Assembly (NCBI GenBank): GCA_018697095.1
Contig: JABHSG010000004.1
Coordinates: forward strand, 124,001 to 188,000
Origin: an archaeon
Lineage (GTDB): Archaea > Nanobdellota > Nanobdellia > Woesearchaeales > GW2011-AR9
Reading direction: 5' to 3'
DNA length: 64,000 nucleotides
In this document: positions 57,728-64,000 of the stretch, in pieces
Position numbering within the stretch: the stretch's first letter is position 1
How the letters are laid out: each line of letters begins with the position of its first letter
Program-made: the position numbers and the translations under genes
Notes under the pieces: model-generated
What the model was told of the DNA's origin: nothing
The model's database searches: none
Seen by the model: the letters and a program-made list of their open reading frames with translations, nothing else

Positions 57728-59158
57728 ATGGTTTCTTATACTCACGACATCATTGTGATCGGCGCAGGTTCAGGTGGCCTTAACATAGCTGGGTTCATGA
57801 ACAAAGCAGGATTCAACGTTCTTCTTGTTGATAAAACTGACAAATCAATTGGTGGAGACTGTCTTAATTTTGGCTGTGTCCCAAGTAAAGCCTTAATCAA
57901 CACTTCTCATATAATCAATAGCGCAAAACAAGCGCAACGCTTTGGTCTTAAAATCAGCGGAACTACTGACATCAAAAAAATCATGAAATATGTTGATAAC
58001 AAAAAAGAAACTATTCGTAAACACGAAAACGCCAGCTACTTTAGAAAAAATGGTATGGATGTTAAATTAGGACTTGCCAAATTCACTGGAAAAAACAGCA
58101 TAACTATCGGCAATAGCAAAAAACAATACCAAGCAAAATATATTATTTTAGCAACTGGTGCTAGACCACGTCTTCTCAAACTCAAAGGTATTGAAAAAGT
58201 AAAATACGAAACAAATGAAACTATTTTCAATCTTAAAATTCTTCCAAAAAAAATGCTAATAGTAGGCGCAGGTCCTATTGGAATCGAGCTTGGTCAAGCT
58301 TTCCAGCGTATGGGCAGCCAAGTAACAGTAATTGAAAAAGGCGAAAAATTTCTACCAAAAGAAGATCCTGACATTGCTAAAGTCTTGCAAGACAAAATTC
58401 AAAAAGAAGGTATGAAAATTCATTTTCACTGCGAAACAATTGAATTTACAAATAAAAACACCTTAAAAGTAAGAGATACTAAAACAAAAAAAACTCTTGA
58501 TTTCAAATTTGATACAATTCTTGTAAGTATCGGTCGACAACTAAACATTGACAACCTAAACTTAAAAGCCGCTAACATTCAACTTGACGAATCTAAAAAT
58601 CGTCTCAAAGTCGACAAATATTTACGAACAACAAACAAAAACATATTTGTTTGCGGAGATGTTGCAGGTTCTTATCAATTTACACACACAGCAGAGATGC
58701 ATGCAGCAGTAATACTTAGAAACTTCTTTACCCCACGTATTTTTTGGAAAAAAATGAATTATGACAAAATTGCTTGGGTAACATATACTGATCCTGAGAT
58801 TGCCACTTTTGGACTAAACACTGAGCAGCTACAAAAAAGAAAAATCCAATTCGAAGAGATGATTCATGATTTCAAAACTGATGATCGAGCCATAGCTACT
58901 GAAAGTACAGAGGGTAAAGTCAAATTATATATTTCAAAAAAAGGTAGAATTCTTGGCGGAACTATGATTGGGAAACACGCAGGAGAACTAATGCAAGAAT
59001 TAATACTCGCAAACTCAGCAAACCTGCACATCAAACATTTCATGAACAAGGTTTACCCATACCCAACAGCTTCTAGAATTAACAAATATACCTTAAGACC
59101 TTACTTTGCAAGAAAACTAAATAACTTCAGCAAAAAAATAATAAAACTTCTATACTAA
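57728..59158 (+). CDS. class I pyridine nucleotide-disulfide oxidoreductase (MerA/Lpd-like), 476 aa
   Basis: A flavoprotein with the FAD motif DIIVIGAGSGGLNIAGFM and the redox disulfide in GGDCLNFGCVPSKAL (Cys45, Cys50). It has an NAD(P) motif MLIVGAGPIGIELGQAFQRMG, NIFVCGDVAGSYQFTHTAEMHA and a dimerisation domain ending VYPYPTASRINKYTLRP. The C-terminal His-Glu pair of lipoamide dehydrogenase is missing (YPYPTAS), as in mercuric reductase-like proteins of unknown substrate. No heavy-metal-binding N-terminal domain. Adjacent DUF5654 gene is divergent. Confidence 0.88.
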   Translation: MVSYTHDIIVIGAGSGGLNIAGFMNKAGFNVLLVDKTDKSIGGDCLNFGCVPSKALINTSHIINSAKQAQRFGLKISGTTDIKKIMKYVDNKKETIRKHENASYFRKNGMDVKLGLAKFTGKNSITIGNSKKQYQAKYIILATGARPRLLKLKGIEKVKYETNETIFNLKILPKKMLIVGAGPIGIELGQAFQRMGSQVTVIEKGEKFLPKEDPDIAKVLQDKIQKEGMKIHFHCETIEFTNKNTLKVRDTKTKKTLDFKFDTILVSIGRQLNIDNLNLKAANIQLDESKNRLKVDKYLRTTNKNIFVCGDVAGSYQFTHTAEMHAAVILRNFFTPRIFWKKMNYDKIAWVTYTDPEIATFGLNTEQLQKRKIQFEEMIHDFKTDDRAIATESTEGKVKLYISKKGRILGGTMIGKHAGELMQELILANSANLHIKHFMNKVYPYPTASRINKYTLRPYFARKLNNFSKKIIKLLY

Positions 59159-59179
59159 AAATAACCTTAAATGATTAAA

Positions 59180-59698
59180 TTAAGAAATATAAGGCAAAAC
59201 AATTGCTATTTGTGCTGCATACCCTGTTGTTTTTCCAACAAGACTTGCACCACGACTAATTGGACTCCCCGCAACTTCAGCACGGAACTTCTCATTTACA
59301 GACATTTTACCAAATTTATCACTACCAGCAAGTATGCTAGCAAGCCCTCCCATAGTAGTACTAATTGATTGCAACATTCCGTTTGTAAAACCAGCAATTG
59401 CCTTGTAAGCAACTGATCCTTGTTCAACATTTTGCGCATTTTTAGCTGCAGATCTTTGGCCTTCACTTAAAGCTCTACTAATTCTAGGATCATTTTCAGC
59501 CTTCAATAACAAAACCTGCCTAGCTGAAGAAGCATAAGCGAATGCTGCAACACCTCCTAATGTCAAATAAGTAGTGGCAAGTGGTACATCAACTGAATCG
59601 CCAGTCACATTTTCATAAGCCAATCCAATACCAGCTACAGCAATAGTCGCTAAGACAATTCGTCCAGCTTTTAGAGTAGATAATCTATCAAATGTCAT
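59180..59698 (-). CDS. hypothetical membrane-associated protein, 172 aa
   Basis: Two or three hydrophobic segments (about residues 14-30 and 44-62, and a weak C-terminal one) flank a polar middle with many Ala, Gly and Ser. No known family recognised. The first segment looks like a membrane helix preceded by a basic helix. Confidence 0.55.
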   Translation of the reverse strand: MTFDRLSTLKAGRIVLATIAVAGIGLAYENVTGDSVDVPLATTYLTLGGVAAFAYASSARQVLLLKAENDPRISRALSEGQRSAAKNAQNVEQGSVAYKAIAGFTNGMLQSISTTMGGLASILAGSDKFGKMSVNEKFRAEVAGSPISRGASLVGKTTGYAAQIAIVLPYIS

Positions 59699-59755
59699 TA
59701 ACTAGTGAAAATAAAACCTTATTTATAAAACTCACCAAACAAAACAATAACTAAA

Positions 59756-60199
59756 ATGGCACTACAATCTTTTTACATTCCAATTGCAACAGTTTTAGCA
59801 GTAACTTCTTCGCAACTAATCAAACTTGCAATCAATCTAAAAAATAGTAAATCATACGCATACGAAGCACTTTTCAAAGAATATGGTGGTATGCCTTCAA
59901 CGCATTCAGCATTAGTAGTATCTACAACAAGCGCAATTTTTTTTCTTGAAGGATTTTCAACACTTTTTTGGCTTGCAGTGTTCTGGGCAGCAATTACTAT
60001 TGCGGACGCTATGGCAGCTAAATGGTACTTTGGATTACGTGACCAGTTTGTTAACGAAATGTATAAACTAATTCCAAAAAGCAAACATAAGGAATTAAAA
60101 GAGTTTGAAATAAATGTTGGTCATAGCAAGTTAGAGATTCTAGCTGGAGCAATTCTAGGCACATTTGTCAGTTACATAACACTCCTACTCATCTTCTAA
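59756..60199 (+). CDS. DUF212 / divergent PAP2-like membrane phosphatase, 147 aa
   Basis: The family (YuiD-like, related to acid phosphatase/vanadium haloperoxidase) is marked by KEYGGMPSTHSALVVSTTSAIF with the Pro-Ser-x-His-Ser/Ala phosphatase motif, DAMAAKWYFGLRDQFVNEMY, and a C-terminal helix with VGHSKLEILAGAILG (H-x-x-x-E-x-x-x-G). Four membrane helices. It probably acts on a phospholipid or pyrophosphate substrate; substrate unknown. Confidence 0.88.
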   Translation: MALQSFYIPIATVLAVTSSQLIKLAINLKNSKSYAYEALFKEYGGMPSTHSALVVSTTSAIFFLEGFSTLFWLAVFWAAITIADAMAAKWYFGLRDQFVNEMYKLIPKSKHKELKEFEINVGHSKLEILAGAILGTFVSYITLLLIF

Positions 60200-60276
60200 G
60201 AACCTAAACTTATCAGTTAGTAACACCATAATTAATCAAGCTAAGATTTATATAAAAAAATAAACCTGACAGATCT

Positions 60277-60900
60277 ATGATTAAAGCAGTTATTTTCGAT
60301 TTTGACGGTGTTATCCATGACACCTTTGATTTTAATTTAAAATGGTTAAATCATTTTGTGAATGATAATTTTAAGCCATTAACAAATCAAGAATTTAGAG
60401 ATTTACACAATGGTAACAGCTATAATTTAAGAATAAAAAACCCAAAACTAAAAGACATAAACTACGTTGAATATAGAAAGGTAACAGCAAAGGCTAGAGG
60501 AGAATTTCAAATTGAACCTCAAATATTCAAAGAGATAAAAAATTTAGAAGAAAAATTTCAACTATTCATTGTAAGTTCAGCAGGAGAACAAGGAATTATT
60601 AATTATCTTAATAATAACAATATAATAAACTCATTCAAAGAAATTCTCGGAGCTGAAACCCACAGAAGTAAAGAAGTAAAACTACAAACTGTTCTAAATA
60701 AATACAATCTAAGCAATAACACCCTTTTCATAACAGATACAACTGGAGATATTTTAGAAGCTCATAAAGTAAATATCAAAACTCTCGCTGTAGACTTTGG
60801 CTTCCACAGTAAAGATCACCTTCAAACAGCAAAACCTCACAAGATAATCTCTTGCCTAAGCGAGATTAATCAAATAATCAAAGAACTAAATAATAGCTAA
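60277..60900 (+). CDS. HAD-superfamily phosphatase, 207 aa
   Basis: Motif I AVIFDFDGVIHDT, motif II FIVSSAGEQG, Lys in HRSKEVKLQ, and motif IV LFITDTTGDILEAHK. The cap is helical. It differs from the YihX-like pair and resembles the phosphoglycolate phosphatase group. Substrate unknown. The tail overlaps the convergent nuclease-like gene by 4 nt. Confidence 0.85.
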   Translation: MIKAVIFDFDGVIHDTFDFNLKWLNHFVNDNFKPLTNQEFRDLHNGNSYNLRIKNPKLKDINYVEYRKVTAKARGEFQIEPQIFKEIKNLEEKFQLFIVSSAGEQGIINYLNNNNIINSFKEILGAETHRSKEVKLQTVLNKYNLSNNTLFITDTTGDILEAHKVNIKTLAVDFGFHSKDHLQTAKPHKIISCLSEINQIIKELNNS

Positions 60901-61640
60901 TCTTTAAACTCAACTTCAGCCAAACAAAGATAATGATCAGCCTTTCCTTTAATAATTCTAGAATTTACAACTTTAAAATCAGAAGAAACAAGTATCTTAT
61001 CAATTTCTTGATCATGCCAATCAGTTGCCCCTTCTGGAACTATTTGTTTAAATCCAGATGACAATAATTCTTCGCACATAAATTCATGATCAGAATAATT
61101 CAAATCTACACCCAAGATAGTAGGTCCTTTTTTTTCAGAAACTATTTCAAATATTTCATTTTTCAAAGCCATAATCTGCTCTTCAGAAAAAGAATCACCA
61201 AACACTCTAAATGGAAACAAATGACTACTTAAAACAGAAATCGATTTACCTAAAACTTCAATATCTGCTAAAACAAATCCTTTGTCATGTAATTCTACTT
61301 GTTTTCCTTTATACTCTGCAACTAATTTTGGGTTTGTAACAAGCTTCAATTCACAATTAGTCAAAGAAAATTTACTCAAAATTGCAATGGATAATTTTTG
61401 TCCAGAAACAATATGTGAGTTTGCATGCGTAAATATAACATATTTCATTCCAAGTGAATCAGCTATCTTAGCTGCTTGATTATCTAAGTCACTCAAATAA
61501 TGAACTTCTTGTAAACAGACCAGATCAGCATCAATTTTACGTAAAGAATCAATAAAATAATCTAAGTCAGATATATCATACTTTTTAGTTTCAGGATTTA
61601 ATACAAATCCACCACCAATGTTCCAAGTAGCTACTTTCAT
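60897..61640 (-). CDS. endonuclease/exonuclease/phosphatase-family protein, 247 aa
   Basis: EEP fold. Motifs are ATWNIGGGF (Asn), VCLQEVHYLSD (metal Glu), LSSHLFPFR, and the C-terminal ILGVDLNYSDHEF and KILVSSDF (the D-x-N and S-D-(H/F) regions; here His is replaced, with HYL nearby). Without other domains it may be a DNase, a phosphodiesterase or a lipid phosphatase. Cytosolic. Convergent with the HAD gene. Confidence 0.87.
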   Translation of the reverse strand: MKVATWNIGGGFVLNPETKKYDISDLDYFIDSLRKIDADLVCLQEVHYLSDLDNQAAKIADSLGMKYVIFTHANSHIVSGQKLSIAILSKFSLTNCELKLVTNPKLVAEYKGKQVELHDKGFVLADIEVLGKSISVLSSHLFPFRVFGDSFSEEQIMALKNEIFEIVSEKKGPTILGVDLNYSDHEFMCEELLSSGFKQIVPEGATDWHDQEIDKILVSSDFKVVNSRIIKGKADHYLCLAEVEFKD

Positions 61641-61694
61641 AAAACATTCACAACATCAATGCAATATAAATTTAACCAAACTAAAATTAACTAC

Positions 61695-62348
61695 TCATTT
61701 TTCAGAATTCCAAATTCCACGTAAAAACCCAGCTCTCCCACTACCTTCTTCGTAAAGTTTGTATCTTGTTGTTCGCTTTTGAGCATAGTTTTGATGCTCT
61801 TCTTCAGCTTCATAAAAAGCGCCTACAGCAAGTATCTCAGTAACAAAAGCAGAATCACCAAAACGTTTACTCTCTTCTTGCTCTTTTTTAGTCTTCAAGG
61901 CAATCTCTTTTTGTGCTTCATTATGATAATAAATCGCAGTTGTATATTGATTTCCACGGTCTGCAAACTGTCCCCCGGAATCAGTTGGATCTATTTGTCT
62001 CCAAAAAATATTCAAAACTTCTTCATACGAAACAATTGCAGGGTCAAATGTAATACGCACACTTTCTCGATGCCCAGTATCACCACCTACAACTTCATAA
62101 TAAGAAGCAGTAGAAGCATCTCCACCTGTATAGCCACTTGTAGCAGAAATAATTCCATCCCCACCATCGAATGCAGCTTCAATACACCAAAAACAACCCC
62201 CAGCAAGGGTTGCAACTTCATACCCACTTTCTTCCATTATCTCTTCCCAAAAATCATTATTATCAACATCACTACTACATCCAACTAACAAAAAACTTAA
62301 ACTAAAAACAATCAAACACATCAAAACTATAACAAAATATTTCTTCAT
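61695..62348 (-). CDS. msrA: lipoprotein peptide-methionine (S)-S-oxide reductase, 217 aa
   Basis: It reduces methionine-S-sulfoxide. Catalytic site TLAGGCFWCIEAAFDG (Cys52 nucleophile, Cys55), then SGYTGG, YYEVVGGDTGHRESVRITFDP, and YTTAIYYHNEAQ. The N terminus is a signal peptide ending in the lipobox LLVGCS (Cys24). So the enzyme is anchored on the outside, where surface proteins oxidise. The ATG at 62348 is preferred to one eight codons upstream. Without MsrB fused. A link to the thiol system is inferred. Confidence 0.93.
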   Translation of the reverse strand: MKKYFVIVLMCLIVFSLSFLLVGCSSDVDNNDFWEEIMEESGYEVATLAGGCFWCIEAAFDGGDGIISATSGYTGGDASTASYYEVVGGDTGHRESVRITFDPAIVSYEEVLNIFWRQIDPTDSGGQFADRGNQYTTAIYYHNEAQKEIALKTKKEQEESKRFGDSAFVTEILAVGAFYEAEEEHQNYAQKRTTRYKLYEEGSGRAGFLRGIWNSEK

Positions 62349-62385
62349 AATAACAAACAAACAATTACTCATATAAAACTAGTGA

Positions 62386-62634
62386 TTAAGAAAAATTATC
62401 TTCATGCCTAACATAAAGTCCTTGAAGTCCAGGTAATCTTTCTCCAGAAGAATGATATGCTGTACCAAAAGTGATAGAGCCACGAGCACTAAACAAATCA
62501 ATAAATGGATCATCATCACTTCCACGCCGTACATTTGCAATAAAATCCCATCCATAAAGCTCAAACATTTTCTGTTGTGCAGGAACTACTTCAGAAATTG
62601 GTCTTCTTATATCCCTATCTACACGTTCATACAT
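62386..62634 (-). CDS. hypothetical protein, 82 aa
   Basis: I do not recognise this small, soluble, acidic/basic mixed protein. It has no cysteine or membrane helix. Motifs such as GTAYHSSGERLPGLQGLYV suggest a compact strand-rich fold. The start at 62634 drops six hydrophobic codons. It may overlap MsrA's promoter region. Confidence 0.45.
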   Translation of the reverse strand: MYERVDRDIRRPISEVVPAQQKMFELYGWDFIANVRRGSDDDPFIDLFSARGSITFGTAYHSSGERLPGLQGLYVRHEDNFS

Positions 62635-62760
62635 AAAAAGCAAAAATAACACTTTCTTTAAAAACGTATTGACTAAAATTCCATATTAATTCCCACTACA
62701 TTAACCGTAATCTTAATAAACAAAAACACTGTCATTCTCGAGGTAAAGGGGTGCAAAAGG

Positions 62761-64000
62761 GTGGTAAAACAAAAGCACATAGCTATAGCCTTAGCGCTAG
62801 CCTTATGCATGGTTGCTTTTTCTTTGCCATTTCTGATAGGAAACCCTCTTGAAAACATAGGTTCTAGTATCACTGCAGCTGCTATTGGTATCCCTTCTAA
62901 CATTGTAGCACTCCCTGAAGAAAATGATCAAGAGACAAAAAATTCTATAGAAATTACCCCAGATGAAGAGCAAAGTAATGATATCCCAAGCCCACAATTA
63001 CCAAATACTATAGAAGAAGAAGAAGAAACTCAAAACCCAAATGAAAGTAATTCAGAACAAATAGAAAAAGACAAATCTCAATCGCCAGGCAATTCAATTT
63101 CTGCAATAGGTGAACAACTATCAATAACAGAAGTTTCTGATATCAACCTAACAACAATCACCTTAATTTATCCTACAGAAAATATCAATGTAACACAACA
63201 CGAATTTTTTAACGTGACAGTGAATCTAACTTGTGCTAGTGGTTATTGTGGAGAACTTAATGCAACTCTTGATCCACCAGCTACAATCTACAATTTTTCT
63301 GTTTGTAGTGCAACTGGTGTTTCTGGACCAAGCGAAGCAAATTGTAACACTTCATATTCTGGAACAGATTTAGAAGGACTAGTAACAGTTTCTGGTGGGA
63401 TTCAAAACTGGACTGTTCCAAGTACTGGTACTTATACTATCTCAGCTCAAGGTGCATCAGGCGTTCAAGGTGGAAGTGGAAGTGGTGCTGGCGCACATGG
63501 GGCATTAATGATTGGTGAATTTGCATTAACTAGTGGCGATGTTATCAGCGTACTAGTTGGTCAATTAGGTTTACGCGATGGCACTTATGGTGGTGGTGGT
63601 GGTGGAGGAACTTTTGTAATAGATTCTACTAATGATGATATTTTAGTAATCGCAGGTGGTGGTGGTGGTGCAAGTATTCGTTCATCAACATATACTGCTG
63701 GCCGTGATGCGACAACTACTATAGCTGGAACAAATGGTTCTCGGGATTCAGTTTTAGATGCAAATGCACCTGGATCTAATGGTGCTGGTGGGGCAACTTC
63801 CACAAATGGTGGTGGTGCTGGTGCTGGTTACTCTGGAGATGGAGCAGATTCTCAATCCAATTCTGGTGGTCATTCCTATCTAAATGGTGCTGCAGGTGGA
63901 GATAGTAGTTCTGGAAACTCAGATGGTGGATTTGGTGGTGGAGGTGCTGGTTACGGTGGTGGCGGTGGTGGTGGTGGTTACAATGGTGCTGGTGCTGGTG
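62761..64000 (+). CDS. start of a large ALK/LTK-type glycine-rich surface protein, cut by window end
   Basis: A GTG start (AAAGGGGTG ribosome site 8-10 nt upstream) opens a frame that continues to the window edge (413 codons). An N-terminal hydrophobic segment (HIAIALALALCMVAFSLPFL-like) exports the protein. A Glu/Pro/Gln-rich linker follows, then a beta domain with NLTCASGYCGELNATL and several N-x-(S/T) glycosylation sites. Last is a glycine-rich domain with the order SGTYTISAQGASG, GDVISVLVGQLG, YGGGGGGGTFVI, ILVIAGGGGGAS, as in PF12810. The C terminus is missing. Confidence 0.85.
   Translation, partial: MVKQKHIAIALALALCMVAFSLPFLIGNPLENIGSSITAAAIGIPSNIVALPEENDQETKNSIEITPDEEQSNDIPSPQLPNTIEEEEETQNPNESNSEQIEKDKSQSPGNSISAIGEQLSITEVSDINLTTITLIYPTENINVTQHEFFNVTVNLTCASGYCGELNATLDPPATIYNFSVCSATGVSGPSEANCNTSYSGTDLEGLVTVSGGIQNWTVPSTGTYTISAQGASGVQGGSGSGAGAHGALMIGEFALTSGDVISVLVGQLGLRDGTYGGGGGGGTFVIDSTNDDILVIAGGGGGASIRSSTYTAGRDATTTIAGTNGSRDSVLDANAPGSNGAGGATSTNGGGAGAGYSGDGADSQSNSGGHSYLNGAAGGDSSSGNSDGGFGGGGAGYGGGGGGGGYNGAGAG

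Noticed and set aside
62379-62564. Second frame overlapping the 62386 gene
   Set aside because: It is hydrophobic, has no start signal and shares the strand with a better-supported frame.
63585-63803. Pro/Ala-rich frame on the minus strand
   Set aside because: It is the complement of Gly codons in the glycine-rich domain, and is not a gene.
1-64000. CRISPR arrays, transposases, integrases and rRNA genes
   Set aside because: No direct repeats with regular spacers, no DDE/serine or tyrosine recombinase signature and no rRNA were seen. The Fic gene and SNF2 module are the only defence-like genes.

Overview
The window is AT-rich, gene-dense archaeal DNA, most like a DPANN-type archaeon (Woesearchaeota/Pacearchaeota style; this placement is inference). 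Archaeal markers are transcription factor S, the wybutosine protein TYW3, archaeal ZPR1, the Era-like GTPase / DUF2073 / zinc-ribbon trio, a tRNA-Gly(TCC) with an intron after position 37 in a bulge-helix-bulge, and promoters with a TATA box 24-27 nt before the start codon, giving leaderless mRNAs. A minority of genes instead carry GGAGG/AGGTGA-type ribosome sites. About a third of the genes are 80-350 residue proteins I cannot assign.

Layout. 1-8.6 kb: a TrmB-like tail, a cyclophilin, a SNF2-family helicase overlapping an unknown partner gene, a HAD phosphatase, a TraB-like protein and an ICMT-like methyltransferase. 8.6-18.3 kb: a cell-surface region with secreted Cys-rich or highly acidic proteins, two membrane-anchored winged-helix regulators, 6-phosphogluconolactonase, a protein carrying only the PEP-synthase swivelling domain, and a Fic protein. 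18.3-25 kb: an oxidative-stress block (PrxQ-like peroxiredoxin, nitroreductase, 2-Cys peroxiredoxin, Fe/Mn superoxide dismutase), then a frameshifted PIN-like gene, a DUF1461 protein and an FHA-caspase fusion. 25-31.7 kb: the GTPase trio, ZPR1, tRNA-Gly, a frameshifted FAD reductase, a PIG-L deacetylase and a GT4 glycosyltransferase. 32-45 kb: a voltage-gated K+ channel with a zinc ribbon, TYW3, thioredoxin, several HAD phosphatases, a bacterial-type glycerol-3-phosphate dehydrogenase, endonuclease III, TFS, a TK1-like kinase and many orphans. 45.2-49.5 kb: an operon of transaldolase, a SIS-domain isomerase, glucose-6-phosphate dehydrogenase and 6-phosphogluconate dehydrogenase. 49.5-64 kb: a cytochrome b5 / DoxX pair, a J protein, an RsuA-type pseudouridine synthase with an RS-like tail, membrane proteins, a ZIP transporter, a MerA/Lpd-like flavoprotein, a lipoprotein MsrA, and at the right edge the start of a large glycine-rich surface protein.

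How it fits together. Together with the lactonase at 12.5 kb, the 45-49 kb operon encodes a classical oxidative pentose phosphate pathway, unusual in archaea, which would supply NADPH to the many thiol and flavin enzymes here. The surface genes suggest heavy investment in envelope proteins and membrane-bound signalling.

Signals outside the genes. Three intergenic spacers hold compact multi-hairpin RNAs, each starting about 25-27 nt after its own TATA box (6.5, 9.8 and 29.6 kb). An 18-nt element sits 2-3 nt upstream of the TATA boxes of both ZPR1 and thioredoxin. A 17-nt element is shared by the upstream regions of the PrxQ and SOD genes. Two genes are broken by single frameshifts, which may be real or assembly errors.
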